This document shows, piece after piece, positions 1-8,844 of a stretch of 64,000 nucleotides of DNA (within the stretch, counting starts at the first letter, position 1; each line of letters opens with the position of its first letter). The DNA comes from Citrobacter arsenatis (GTDB lineage: Bacteria > Pseudomonadota > Gammaproteobacteria > Enterobacterales > Enterobacteriaceae): NCBI RefSeq assembly GCF_004353845.1, contig NZ_CP037864.1:4836001-4900000 (forward strand), given 5' to 3'. The position numbers and the translations under genes are program-made. The notes under the pieces are model-generated. The model had not been told where the DNA came from. It searched no databases and was given only the letters and a program-made list of their open reading frames with translations.

Positions 1-465
1 TTCCAGGTGCTGTTTCTGATCTTCGCCAACCGGTACCTGGTTGGTCTGATACAGCAGGATGTCTGCCGCCATCAGCACCGGATAATCAAACAGACCGGCG
101 TTGATGTTCTCCGCATAGCGTGCGGATTTGTCTTTAAACTGGGTCATACGGCTCAGTTCACCGAAGTAGGTATAGCAGTTCAGCGCCCAACCTAATTGTG
201 CATGTTCCGGTACGTGAGACTGGACGAAAATGGTGCTTTTTTCAGGATCGATACCGCATGCCAGATACAGCGCCAGCGTATCCAGCGTAGCTTTACGCAG
301 TTGCTGAGCATCCTGACGGACGGTGATGGCATGTTGGTCAACGATGCAGTAGATGCAATGGTAGTCATCCTGCATGCTCACCCACTGACGCAGCGCACCC
401 ATATAGTTGCCAATGGTCAATTCACCTGAGGGCTGTGCGCCACTAAAAACGATGGGCTTAGTCAT
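1..465 (-). CDS. trpS: Tryptophan--tRNA ligase, N-terminal part (runs off the window)
   Basis: Tryptophanyl-tRNA synthetase charges tRNA-Trp with tryptophan using ATP in the cytoplasm. Only the first 155 codons are present; the gene continues past base 1, so the KMSKS loop is not visible. The protein starts MTKPIVFSGAQPSGELTIGN, where TIGN is the class I synthetase HIGH-type ATP signature. The ATG at 465 overlaps the gph stop codon by 8 bases (ATGACTAA), so translation is probably coupled. It is the last gene of the aroK-aroB-damX-dam-rpe-gph-trpS superoperon. Identity is very secure; completeness cannot be judged. Confidence 0.95.
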   Translation of the reverse strand, partial: MTKPIVFSGAQPSGELTIGNYMGALRQWVSMQDDYHCIYCIVDQHAITVRQDAQQLRKATLDTLALYLACGIDPEKSTIFVQSHVPEHAQLGWALNCYTYFGELSRMTQFKDKSARYAENINAGLFDYPVLMAADILLYQTNQVPVGEDQKQHLE

Positions 466-1216
466 TTTTTGATTCCTGATTTTCGCTATGCGGAAGCCCG
501 AGAGCGGGCAATAGTTCATTAATACGGTCGTAAATAACGTCGGGCTGGCTCAGCGCGATCGGCTCACCGTAGTTGTAGCCATAGGTCAGACCAACGGACG
601 GACAGCCAGCAGCTTTTGCCGCATGGATATCATTGCGCGAATCCCCTACAAAGAGCATTTGCTCAGGCTTGATGCCTAGCTTGCTTGCCACCAGCAGCAG
701 CGGATCCGGATGCGGTTTTTTATTCTGCACGTCGTCACCACCAATGACCACGCTAAAATATTTGGCGATATCTAACGCCTCGAGCAATGGCGCAACAAAC
801 GGGGTCGGTTTATTGGTCACCAGACCTAGCGGCAAACCTTTGGCATGCAGCGCACCCAGCGTGTCGGCAACATCAGGGAACAGGAATGTCCCCTCTTCTG
901 CGACATCGCCGTAGTATCTGTCGAACAGCTTACGCAAAATACGCACCTGTTCCTCGGCGGGGATTTCATCATCAACGGGCGGTTTACCCATCGTTTTACG
1001 TAATGTTGCGCGCTCCTGACGAGACCACGCCAGCGCACGCTCCATCAGTACATCTGCACCGTTACCAATCCAGGTGATAACACGTTCTTCACCGGCAACC
1101 GGCAATTCCAGCGCATACAGCGCCATATCCACCGCAGCGGCTAATCCCGGCGCGCTGTCGACCAGCGTGCCGTCGAGGTCAAATGCAGCGCCCCGAATAT
1201 CCTGAAACTTATCCAT
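458..1216 (-). CDS. gph: Phosphoglycolate phosphatase
   Basis: This HAD-superfamily phosphatase hydrolyses 2-phosphoglycolate, which in E. coli arises mainly from repair of oxidised DNA ends. The 252-residue protein carries all four HAD motifs: DLDGT with the nucleophile Asp13 and Asp15, Thr134 in GLVTNKP, the lysine pair at 166-167 (KKPHPDP), and GDSRND at 191-196. Its length matches the E. coli enzyme. The start overlaps the rpe stop by 8 bases and the stop overlaps trpS, which is tight packing typical of this operon. Confidence 0.96.
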   Translation of the reverse strand: MDKFQDIRGAAFDLDGTLVDSAPGLAAAVDMALYALELPVAGEERVITWIGNGADVLMERALAWSRQERATLRKTMGKPPVDDEIPAEEQVRILRKLFDRYYGDVAEEGTFLFPDVADTLGALHAKGLPLGLVTNKPTPFVAPLLEALDIAKYFSVVIGGDDVQNKKPHPDPLLLVASKLGIKPEQMLFVGDSRNDIHAAKAAGCPSVGLTYGYNYGEPIALSQPDVIYDRINELLPALGLPHSENQESKND

Positions 1217-1886
1217 GACTTACCTTCGCCAGTTCATTGCGCATTTCATCAATGACTTTTTTGTAGTCTGGTTGGTCGAAAATGGCAGAGCCTGCGACAA
1301 ACATATCTGCACCCGCTGCCGCGATTTCACCAATGTTGTTTACCTTGACGCCGCCATCCACTTCCAGACGGATATCATAGCCAGATTCATCAATGCGGCG
1401 ACGCACTTCGCGCAGCTTATCCAGCGTTTGTGGGATGAAGGACTGCCCGCCAAAGCCTGGGTTAACGGACATCAGCAGGATCACATCGAGCTTATCCATA
1501 ACGTAGTCCAGATAGCTCAGCGGCGTTGCCGGGTTGAATACCAGACCCGCTTTACAGCCATGTTCTTTGATCAGCTGTAAAGTGCGATCGACATGCTCAG
1601 AGGCTTCAGGGTGAAATGTAATGATGCTGGCACCAGCGGCGGCGAAGTCCGGGACAATACGATCGACCGGTTTCACCATCAGATGAACATCAATCGGAGC
1701 GGTGATGCCATATTTACGCAGCGATTTCAGTACCATCGGGCCGATGGTCAGGTTCGGTACGTAGTGATTGTCCATGACGTCGAAGTGCACGACGTCGGCA
1801 CCGGCAGTCAGTGCTCTCGCGGTGTCCTCACCCAGGCGGGCAAAATCAGCCGACAGAATTGAGGGGGCGATCAAATACTGTTTCAT
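1209..1886 (-). CDS. rpe: Ribulose-phosphate 3-epimerase
   Basis: Rpe interconverts ribulose-5-phosphate and xylulose-5-phosphate in the pentose phosphate pathway. The 225-residue TIM-barrel protein shows the metal-binding residues His34 and Asp36 (VVHFDVMD), His68 (DVHLMV) and Asp177 (EVDGG), plus the phosphate-binding VNPGFGGQ segment near 141-148. The length equals the usual enterobacterial enzyme. An AAGGAGAAG ribosome binding site precedes the ATG. It lies 17 bases after dam and overlaps gph. Confidence 0.96.
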   Translation of the reverse strand: MKQYLIAPSILSADFARLGEDTARALTAGADVVHFDVMDNHYVPNLTIGPMVLKSLRKYGITAPIDVHLMVKPVDRIVPDFAAAGASIITFHPEASEHVDRTLQLIKEHGCKAGLVFNPATPLSYLDYVMDKLDVILLMSVNPGFGGQSFIPQTLDKLREVRRRIDESGYDIRLEVDGGVKVNNIGEIAAAGADMFVAGSAIFDQPDYKKVIDEMRNELAKVSHG

Positions 1887-1903
1887 CCGCTTCTCCTTGA
1901 GAA

Positions 1904-2740
1904 TTATTTCTTCGCAGGCGTTACAACTCCTGGTTTATACAGTGCCAGCAGTTCATTCACCTTTTTACGCGTGCCGCCATTGCTGCTAATGCTGCGCCGC
2001 ACTTTGACCTGAAAATGTTTCGCCGCGCTGTACCACTGGCGGGTATCGGGCGTGTCATGGTTCGAAATTAACACCGGGATCTGCTTACTGACCAGCTTTT
2101 CTGCCATCTCGGCCAGATGCGCCTGCTCTTTCGGGCTAAAGCTGTTGGTATGATACGCGGTGAAATTTGCCGTCGCCGAAAGCGGTGCATAAGGCGGGTC
2201 ACAATAGACCACAGAGTTGGTATCCGCACGGTCCATGCACTCCTCATAGGAGAGGCAATGGAACTCCGCATGCTGTGCTTTCTCAGCAAAATGGTACAAC
2301 TCGGCTTCCGGGAAGTAAGGTTTTTTATAACGACCAAACGGTACATTAAACTCGCCACGCAGGTTATAACGGCACAATCCGTTGTAACCAAAGCGGTTCA
2401 GATACAAGAACAGCACTGCACGGCGGAACGGATCCTGGCTGGCATTAAATTCGTCTCTGAACTGATAGTACACCTCAGCCTGATTGGTTTCAGGCATAAA
2501 CAGCTCACGCGAAGCATGCACATACTCATCGGTGCGCGTCTTCACGATGTTATAGAGACTGATGAGGTCGCTGTTGATATCGGCAAGAATATAACGAGAA
2601 AAGTCGGTGTTGAGAAACACCGACCCAGCACCCACGAAGGGTTCAATCAGGCACTCACCCTGAGGTAAATGCCGTTTGATATCATCAAGCAGGGGGTACT
2701 TTCCCCCTGCCCATTTCAAAAAAGCGCGATTTTTTTTCAT
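1904..2740 (-). CDS. dam: DNA adenine methylase (GATC-specific)
   Basis: Dam methylates the adenine N6 of GATC, which directs mismatch repair, SeqA-controlled replication initiation and some promoters. The 278-residue protein has the N-terminal FLKWAGGK motif, the S-adenosylmethionine loop FVGAGS (35-40) and the catalytic DPPY at 181-184. This motif order is that of alpha-class amino-methyltransferases. Its position between damX and rpe in the superoperon is the standard one and argues against a phage or plasmid orphan methylase. Confidence 0.97.
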   Translation of the reverse strand: MKKNRAFLKWAGGKYPLLDDIKRHLPQGECLIEPFVGAGSVFLNTDFSRYILADINSDLISLYNIVKTRTDEYVHASRELFMPETNQAEVYYQFRDEFNASQDPFRRAVLFLYLNRFGYNGLCRYNLRGEFNVPFGRYKKPYFPEAELYHFAEKAQHAEFHCLSYEECMDRADTNSVVYCDPPYAPLSATANFTAYHTNSFSPKEQAHLAEMAEKLVSKQIPVLISNHDTPDTRQWYSAAKHFQVKVRRSISSNGGTRKKVNELLALYKPGVVTPAKK

Positions 2741-2857
2741 GCTGACTAACTAATTACACCTTCTCCGGCTGTGGAGAAAGCTCCGACAGCATCCTGCGCT
2801 TTAGTCTTTGTCCCGCAATTGGGCGAAACAGCAAACCATTGCAGAACATATCCTATC

Positions 2858-4144
2858 TTACTTCAAATCGGCCTGAACCTGGTGCAGCGGTTTTGCCCAC
2901 GGGTTTTTCGCCTGAATATCGGCGGGTAACGTAGACACTGCACGTTTCGCATCTTCTTTAGACGCGTACACGCCCGTCACCAGAACATACCACGGTTGAC
3001 CGTTACGCGTCGTCTGATACACCACGTAGTTCTTCAGGTTCTCTTTCTTCGCCCAACCGTTCAGGTTGTCGTAGTTAGAAGAACTGCTGAGCTGCAGCGT
3101 GTAATGACTGGACGGCGCAGATTTTAACGCTCCGACATTTCCTGCACTTTTCGCTCCGCCAGCAACCGGTGTAGACGTTGTTGCCGTCGCGGTTGGCGCA
3201 GGCGTTGTAGTTGCAGTCGCTTTCGGCTCAGCAGTCGCCTTCGGTGTAGCGGTAACCACAGGTGCTTTGGTTGTGGTCGTCGGCGCTGTTGCGGTTGGTT
3301 TTGCCTGAGCAACAGGTTTCGGCTCCGTCTGCGTCGCTTTCACCGTAGTTTGCGGTTTGCTCTTCGGCTCAATTACGGCCTGTTTACGTTCCTGATGCGT
3401 AGCTGCAGGACGTTCAGCAGTTTCCGTTTTTGCAGTCTGGCGGGCAGCATTACCATTGCGCATCGGCGCAACGGTCGCAGGCTCGGTTGGCAGCGTTGAG
3501 TTAACCACAACGTTGTTAACCTGCTCCTGACCTTGCGGTTGCGTCAGAGCGTTGTTCAGGTCGCCCTGCACTTCAACACGCTGCTGGCCTTCACTTGCCG
3601 CAGGTGCCTGACCTTGAGTCGGGGTAGAGGAAATCGGCGGCAGAGAAACATCCTGCTGGGTATTACCAGCGGTCTGCTCAGCGCCCGTTGCAGGCGTAGT
3701 CGTACTCGCCTGATCCGTCGCGTTGCTGCCAGAAAGATCGATGCTTTTCTCACCAGATGCGGTTTGCTCACTGGAAGAGGATGAGGGGGCTTTCAGCGCA
3801 GAACCGATACCGATGATCAGCAGCAGCAGCACCAGAACACCGACACCCATCATCATATACTGACGAGAGGCTGGTTTGCTGGCGGCTTTCTTACGCTTGC
3901 GCGGACGACGTTCTACACGCTCTTCATCCACGTCATCTTCATCAGATTCATACTCTTCTTCAATGTCCCGCTCTTCTTCACGCTCTTTACGTGCGCGCGC
4001 TGGACGGCGATCGTCAGCGTCCAGATCAACATCATCAAAATTGATTTGCGGCTCATTATCGCGTTCAGACGATTGACGAGAACGACCAGTACGACGATCG
4101 CTGGGATCGGGTTTCAGCTCGTCTTCTGGTTTGAATTCATCCAT
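2858..4144 (-). CDS. damX: Cell division protein DamX (SPOR domain)
   Basis: DamX is an inner-membrane protein recruited to the septal ring by a peptidoglycan-binding SPOR domain. The 428 residues read as: a highly charged cytoplasmic tail rich in Asp, Glu and Arg (1-95), one membrane span at about 96-117, a long low-complexity periplasmic linker rich in Thr, Ala, Pro and Gln, and a C-terminal SPOR domain (about 346-428, beginning SHYTLQLSSSSNYDNL). The repetitive linker is typical and is the part that varies most between species. A 117-base gap separates it from dam. Confidence 0.95.
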   Translation of the reverse strand: MDEFKPEDELKPDPSDRRTGRSRQSSERDNEPQINFDDVDLDADDRRPARARKEREEERDIEEEYESDEDDVDEERVERRPRKRKKAASKPASRQYMMMGVGVLVLLLLIIGIGSALKAPSSSSSEQTASGEKSIDLSGSNATDQASTTTPATGAEQTAGNTQQDVSLPPISSTPTQGQAPAASEGQQRVEVQGDLNNALTQPQGQEQVNNVVVNSTLPTEPATVAPMRNGNAARQTAKTETAERPAATHQERKQAVIEPKSKPQTTVKATQTEPKPVAQAKPTATAPTTTTKAPVVTATPKATAEPKATATTTPAPTATATTSTPVAGGAKSAGNVGALKSAPSSHYTLQLSSSSNYDNLNGWAKKENLKNYVVYQTTRNGQPWYVLVTGVYASKEDAKRAVSTLPADIQAKNPWAKPLHQVQADLK

Positions 4145-4240
4145 TTAACACCCCACTCAAAGGCTAATGCTTACGACTTTGCACATAACCTGAAGCTAAA
4201 AGACCTACGTTTCGCAACGTAAGCCAGACCTTTCTTGTTG

Positions 4241-5329
4241 TTACGCCTGCTGGCAATCAGCAATAGCGTTAAGAACCACCTCGTGCGACACTCCGCCGCG
4301 CACTTCACTCTTCCCTATTGCCCGCGGAAGCACTAAACGAATCTCTCCCGCTAACACTTTTTTATCTCGCAGCATGTGCGGCAAATAAGCCTCGGTAGAC
4401 ATTTCACGCGGTCCATTAACCGGTAAGCCCGCTCGCTGCAGCAGCGTAATAATGCGCTGTGTATCTGCGGAGGTAAACTGCCCAAGGCGTTCTGACGTAC
4501 GAGCAGCCATTACCATACCTGCTGCGACTGCTTCACCATGTAACCAATTGCCATAACCCATTTCAGCTTCGATCGCATGGCCAAACGTGTGTCCCAGATT
4601 CAGTAAAGCACGTAAGCCCATTTCGCGCTCGTCTGCTGCGACAACTTCTGCTTTCAGCTCACAACAACGACGAATACAGTACGCCATCGCCGGACCATCC
4701 AGACGCAGTAACGCATCCAGATTGTCTTCCAGCCAGCTGAAAAATTCACCGTCAAGAATGATGCCGTATTTGATCACTTCCGCCAGCCCCGATGCCAGCT
4801 CACGCGCAGGAAGCGTTTTCAGACAATCGAGATCCACCACCACGGAGGCTGGTTGGTAAAACGCGCCAATCATGTTTTTACCGAGGGGATGGTTTACGGC
4901 GGTTTTGCCGCCAACGGAAGAGTCGACCTGCGACAACAGAGTTGTCGGGACTTGAATAAAACGAACACCACGCTGATAGCTGGCCGCCGCAAAACCGGTC
5001 AGATCGCCAATCACGCCGCCGCCAAGTGCGACTAACGTGGTATCACGACCGTGCGGTTTTTGCAGTAATGCGGTGAAAACCGTATCCAGAACCGTCAGGC
5101 TTTTATACTGCTCGCCATCGGGAAGGATAACGCTATCAACGTTAACACCCGCCTGTTCAAGTACGCCGCGAACCTTATCGAGATAAAGGGGAGCCAGGGT
5201 TTCGTTGGTCACCAACATAACCTGATCGCCCGATTTCAGCGGTAAGAATGAAGCTGGCTCATTGAACAAACCAGCCGCGATGGTGATAGGGTAACTACGT
5301 TCCCCGAGAGTGACTGTGATCCTCTCCAT
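4241..5329 (-). CDS. aroB: 3-dehydroquinate synthase
   Basis: AroB carries out the second step of the shikimate pathway, cyclising DAHP to 3-dehydroquinate with NAD and a divalent metal. The 362-residue protein contains the NAD-binding stretch GGGVIGDLTGF and the HTFGHAIE metal-ligand segment near the middle. The length equals E. coli AroB. It follows aroK by 57 bases and precedes damX by 96 bases on the same strand. Confidence 0.97.
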   Translation of the reverse strand: MERITVTLGERSYPITIAAGLFNEPASFLPLKSGDQVMLVTNETLAPLYLDKVRGVLEQAGVNVDSVILPDGEQYKSLTVLDTVFTALLQKPHGRDTTLVALGGGVIGDLTGFAAASYQRGVRFIQVPTTLLSQVDSSVGGKTAVNHPLGKNMIGAFYQPASVVVDLDCLKTLPARELASGLAEVIKYGIILDGEFFSWLEDNLDALLRLDGPAMAYCIRRCCELKAEVVAADEREMGLRALLNLGHTFGHAIEAEMGYGNWLHGEAVAAGMVMAARTSERLGQFTSADTQRIITLLQRAGLPVNGPREMSTEAYLPHMLRDKKVLAGEIRLVLPRAIGKSEVRGGVSHEVVLNAIADCQQA

Positions 5330-5386
5330 TACGCGACATCCACCTTAGTTACTTGTACCCGCAGACGAGTGTGTATTCAGCCAGAA

Positions 5387-5908
5387 TTAGTTGCTTTCCA
5401 ACATATGAATAATCTGGTTTGCTACGACTTTTGCGCTCTGATCGTCGGTGCGAATGGTCACGTCAGCAATCTCTTCGTACAGAGGATTGCGTTCGTCAGC
5501 CAACGCTTCCAGAACTTCACGAGGCGGTGATTCTACCTGCAGCAGCGGGCGTTTCTTGTCACGTTGAGTACGCGCAAGTTGTTTTTCAATTGTCGTTTCA
5601 AGATAGACCACGACGCCACGCGCGGAAAGACGGTTACGTGTTTCACGTGATTTTACAGAGCCACCGCCAGTTGCCAGCACAATACCCTGTTTTTCCGTCA
5701 ACTCGTTGATGACTTTTTCTTCGCGATCACGGAAGCCGTCTTCACCTTCTACATCGAAGACCCAGCCCACATCAGCTCCGGTTCGTTTCTCAATCTCTTG
5801 ATCAGAATCGTAAAATTCCATATTGAGTTGTTGAGCTAACTGGCGCCCAATAGTGCTTTTTCCGGCACCCATAGGCCCAACCAGAAAGATATTGCGTTTC
5901 TCTGCCAT
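5387..5908 (-). CDS. aroK: Shikimate kinase I
   Basis: AroK phosphorylates shikimate with ATP in the pathway to chorismate. The 173-residue protein has a Walker A loop GPMGAGKST (11-19), Asp34 and Asp36 (YDSDQEI) for magnesium and shikimate, an FRDRE segment, and the GGGSVKSRETR substrate-binding region. It is the first gene of the superoperon; its transcript should begin in the AT-rich gap upstream (5909-6312). Confidence 0.96.
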   Translation of the reverse strand: MAEKRNIFLVGPMGAGKSTIGRQLAQQLNMEFYDSDQEIEKRTGADVGWVFDVEGEDGFRDREEKVINELTEKQGIVLATGGGSVKSRETRNRLSARGVVVYLETTIEKQLARTQRDKKRPLLQVESPPREVLEALADERNPLYEEIADVTIRTDDQSAKVVANQIIHMLESN

Positions 5909-6312
5909 TTTTTCGGTACTACTAAGACTATTCGTTAATGGTAAACCCGCTTCGCAGACACCAAGCGCAGCAGGACATGAACTGAAACCTCATAAGATAT
6001 TGCGAGAGTCAGACTGAAAATTATCTCAATACTCAAGCGGGTTTGGCAACTGAATAAATCACCAAACCTTACGCATTTCTGGTCGTGGCAGGCATGCTAC
6101 CCAGCAAACATCAGACCTGACGACGTATCGCGCAGCCAAATGACACCAAATAAGCCTATGACACACCACCAGAAAGGCAAAGTGTATTCACTGCCGCATA
6201 AGTAAAGAAAAGTACCGACGCTCAAATCGGTACTCCTTGTATGCTAAATACACCCGCACGTCAAATCCCTGAAACGTGTTCAGTGCAAAAACAACGGTTT
6301 TTCATGCATAAG
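5909..6312. other. Intergenic region between hofQ and aroK
   Basis: No convincing gene lies in these 404 bases. The side near aroK should carry the superoperon promoter. It contains a 10-bp inverted repeat with arms AAACCCGCTT at 5943-5952 and AAGCGGGTTT at 6035-6044. The side near hofQ holds the terminator-like hairpin listed separately. Confidence 0.6.
6207..6234 (-). terminator. Probable terminator of the hof operon
   Basis: An 8-bp stem (AGTACCGA at 6211-6218 and TCGGTACT at 6227-6234) with an 8-base loop is followed, on the minus strand, by a T-rich run. It lies about 80 bases beyond the hofQ stop codon, where the minus-strand hof transcript should end. Confidence 0.55.
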
Positions 6313-7560
6313 TTATTGCGTTGAAACCAGTCTGGGCGTAATAAAAACCACTAATTCGCGCCGTTCGTCTTCTTTACCATCATGGCGAAAGAAAGAGCCA
6401 AGCCAGGGAATATCGCCTAATAGCGGTACGCTGTCGGCTGCGGATTTATTCTTATGTGAAAAAATCCCGCCCAGCGCAATCGTCTCGCCACTTTTTACCT
6501 CGACCTGGGTTTCAATCTCCTGCTTATCAATAGCCAGTACCTCGCCATCCGCCTGCTGCAGCACCTGCCCGGGAACGTTCTGGCTGATATGCAGTTTCAG
6601 TCTGATTCGCCCTTTCTGCAACACAGTGGGCATTACCTCCATCCCCAACACGGCTTCCTTAAACTCGACGGATGTTGCGCCGCTTTCACCGCTGGAGACC
6701 TGATACGGGATCTCGCTACCCTGCTTAATACTGGCAGGTTGCAGGTGAGAAGCCAGTAAGCGTGGACTGGCGATGATATCCAACTGCTGTTTTTGTTCCA
6801 GCGCAGACAGCTCCAGCTCCAGTAAACGTGCGTTAATACGGCCAATGTTAAATCCCACACGAGATGTGGCAGCGGATACAGAGAGATCGCTGGCAAGCGT
6901 TGTGACGTTCCCCACCGCCCCCGGCTGCTGTGCGTCAGCCAGCGACCACTTAACCCCCAACTCACGCAAACTTTTTTCATTAATCGTGACGATATGCGCC
7001 GCCAGTTCAACCTGGGCAACCGGCAGATCCATTTGCGACACCCACTTTTCGAGTGCGTTGAGCGCAACGCTATTATCACGTAGCAGTAAGCGGTTGGTTC
7101 GTTTATCCACCGTCATGCTGCCCTTAGCGCTGAGCAGCTTTTCTCCGGCCTTGGCCAGCTCAGAGGCATCGGCATATTGCAAAATAATGCTGCGCTGCTC
7201 CAGCGGCAAACTGGCCTGAATCCGCGCCTGTTCATTGTCCTGGCGAGCCGCATTCTCACTCTGCCATTGAACAGAATGCACATGCAGAATATTGCCCTCC
7301 TGGCGTAATACCAGCCCGGCGCTTTTCACCACCGTTTGTAATGCCTGTTTCCAGGGGACATCCGTCAAATGCAGCGACAGCACACCGCTGACATCCGGCG
7401 AGACCACCAGGTTTTTCTGCTCCTGTTCAGCCAGCGCCTGTAGCACTTGTGCAACCGGCACGTCATCAACCACCAGCGTCACGTTTTGTGGTTTCGCCGC
7501 CAGCACGTTTGTTTTCCCGACTGCCAGCGCGAAGACTATCCACACTATCCATCGCTTCAT
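6313..7560 (-). CDS. hofQ: Secretin-like DNA-utilisation porin HofQ
   Basis: HofQ belongs to the PilQ/ComE secretin family, outer-membrane rings through which type IV pili or DNA pass. In E. coli it is needed to use DNA as a nutrient. The 415 residues begin with a signal peptide ending near VLAAKP. N-terminal secretin/TonB short domains follow, and then the conserved C-terminal secretin core (IASPRLLASH, then EIPYQVSSGESGATSVEF, ending GDIPWLGSFFRH and RRELVVFITPRLV). Compared with full PilQ it is short. The start lies inside hofP. Confidence 0.93.
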   Translation of the reverse strand: MKRWIVWIVFALAVGKTNVLAAKPQNVTLVVDDVPVAQVLQALAEQEQKNLVVSPDVSGVLSLHLTDVPWKQALQTVVKSAGLVLRQEGNILHVHSVQWQSENAARQDNEQARIQASLPLEQRSIILQYADASELAKAGEKLLSAKGSMTVDKRTNRLLLRDNSVALNALEKWVSQMDLPVAQVELAAHIVTINEKSLRELGVKWSLADAQQPGAVGNVTTLASDLSVSAATSRVGFNIGRINARLLELELSALEQKQQLDIIASPRLLASHLQPASIKQGSEIPYQVSSGESGATSVEFKEAVLGMEVMPTVLQKGRIRLKLHISQNVPGQVLQQADGEVLAIDKQEIETQVEVKSGETIALGGIFSHKNKSAADSVPLLGDIPWLGSFFRHDGKEDERRELVVFITPRLVSTQ

Positions 7561-7876
7561 TTACCGCTCCTTGTCGTTGCCACTGCCACCGCGGCGGCTC
7601 GCAGTTCTTCCCTGTGTCGAGGGTTACGCTCTCGGCCGTTATCTGTGTAATCGTCCAACCGTTTTTCAGGACGTCATTTCGCTCAACCCGTCGCCATTTA
7701 TTCTGACTATCCTGAACGATGCCGATAAATCGCGCGCCCTGGTTCACCATCCCCTGGTAGCGCCATGTCGGCAGCTCGACAATTTGACAACGGTCCTCCG
7801 GCGGCAGGAAGGGATTACGCATACCGGTGAGCATCAGTACGCTTATGCCTGCCAACAGCCAACGTTCAACCGTCAT
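7466..7876 (-). CDS. hofP: DNA-utilisation protein HofP
   Basis: HofP is the PilP-like lipoprotein-position member of the hof operon. The 136-residue product starts MTVERWLLAGISVLMLTG, a signal or anchor segment. It contains the RNPFLPPEDRC and WRRVERNDVL stretches characteristic of this small family. The C-terminus is charged and low-complexity. Its last 95 bases overlap hofQ in another frame, an overlap I recall as also present in E. coli, so it is not a frameshift artefact. Biochemical function is only inferred from the operon. Confidence 0.88.
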   Translation of the reverse strand: MTVERWLLAGISVLMLTGMRNPFLPPEDRCQIVELPTWRYQGMVNQGARFIGIVQDSQNKWRRVERNDVLKNGWTITQITAESVTLDTGKNCEPPRWQWQRQGAVNEAMDSVDSLRAGSRENKRAGGETTKRDAGG

Positions 7877-8327
7877 TCAGGCGCTCCAGTTGTAGCGTTA
7901 GCAGCAGTTCCGTGCCTTCTGCGCTCAGCGAAAACCGGTTGACGTTCATCCCCTGCTCCGCCAGTTGGACAAACATCGGCGGGATGCCATCCCACTCTGG
8001 CTTCAGCGTCATCTCTCCGCCCAGTGCAGAGGGCTGCCAGTGGAGGAGACGTACAAGAGGCGTCTGAAACCGCAGCGGAGAGAACGCAGCCAGCGTCTCT
8101 TCAGGTTCTTCTGGTGATGCCACCAGCAGATATAAATTTCGCCATTGTGCCTGAACGACCGTACGTTGCTGGCTTAGCGCCTCTTGTTGCATAACCCGTT
8201 GCTGCCTGGTGGCGCTTAGGCATTGCAAGACGGCGATAATCAGACTCAGCATCCAGCCGCACCAGCAGACAAGCCGAAAGCGCGGCGACTGCGCTAACCA
8301 GCGATCACAGAGCGTTATCATGCGCAC
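7866..8327 (-). CDS. hofO: DNA-utilisation protein HofO
   Basis: HofO occupies the PilO position of a type IV pilus-like alignment complex. The 153-residue protein has one N-terminal membrane span (about 18-40, FRLVCWCGWMLSLIIAVLQC) followed by a periplasmic domain that ends LLLTLQLERL. It overlaps hofN by 23 bases and hofP by 11 bases. Sequence conservation in this family is low; the assignment rests on position, topology and partial similarity to the E. coli protein. Confidence 0.87.
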   Translation of the reverse strand: MRMITLCDRWLAQSPRFRLVCWCGWMLSLIIAVLQCLSATRQQRVMQQEALSQQRTVVQAQWRNLYLLVASPEEPEETLAAFSPLRFQTPLVRLLHWQPSALGGEMTLKPEWDGIPPMFVQLAEQGMNVNRFSLSAEGTELLLTLQLERLNDG

Positions 8328-8844
8328 CGCTCCGCGTCAGTCGATAGTGGAATTGCCAGCGCCCCTGCGCATCCTGCTGCGTTTCGCCAGGGCTGCCCAA
8401 TCTAAACATCGGCTGCTGGCGTAATTGCGCTTCCAGTGCCTTCAGTGCGGCAAAGTTCAGCGTGTTTCCCGTCAGTTCCAGCGTCTCCTGCTGCCAGGTG
8501 ATTTTTGTTAGCCACGCCTGCTCCGGCAGTAATTCCGCTAGCCGTTGCAAAACCTGCTGCCAGCTTCGGGTCTGCGCACGTTGCTTATTGCGCGCCTGAA
8601 TCTGTTGTCGTTGTTGCTGGCGCTGCTGTATACGCGGTTTTAGCGCCATTAAGGCCTCAGCCCGCGTTTTTTCTGCGTCTGCCAGCAGTAATTCTGTCCG
8701 GTTTTCTACGGTAATAACGCTTTGATAGCGTAACAACACGCCAATGCTGAGCAGTAGCGAAGCGCTAAACAAAACACACCAGAAGCGCAGGCAAACGCGA
8801 CGTTGCGTCTGACGCCAGGGCAGAAGATTGATGGTCGCTATCAT
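8305..8844 (-). CDS. hofN: DNA-utilisation protein HofN
   Basis: HofN is the PilN-like inner-membrane component. I take the ATG at 8844, giving 179 residues. This start begins MIATINLLPWRQTQRR, the typical INLLPWR opening of PilN proteins, and it gives the family length, whereas the longer frame from 8961 adds 39 unrelated residues. A GGGAGG ribosome binding site lies 10 bases upstream, inside hofM. There is one membrane span near 20-40, then a Gln/Arg-rich coiled coil. The start overlaps the hofM stop by one base (TGATG). Confidence 0.88.
   Translation of the reverse strand: MIATINLLPWRQTQRRVCLRFWCVLFSASLLLSIGVLLRYQSVITVENRTELLLADAEKTRAEALMALKPRIQQRQQQRQQIQARNKQRAQTRSWQQVLQRLAELLPEQAWLTKITWQQETLELTGNTLNFAALKALEAQLRQQPMFRLGSPGETQQDAQGRWQFHYRLTRSGAHDNAL

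Noticed and set aside
7466..7560. Suspected frameshift between hofP and hofQ
   Set aside because: Both products keep their family features through the overlap, and the same overlap is remembered for E. coli.
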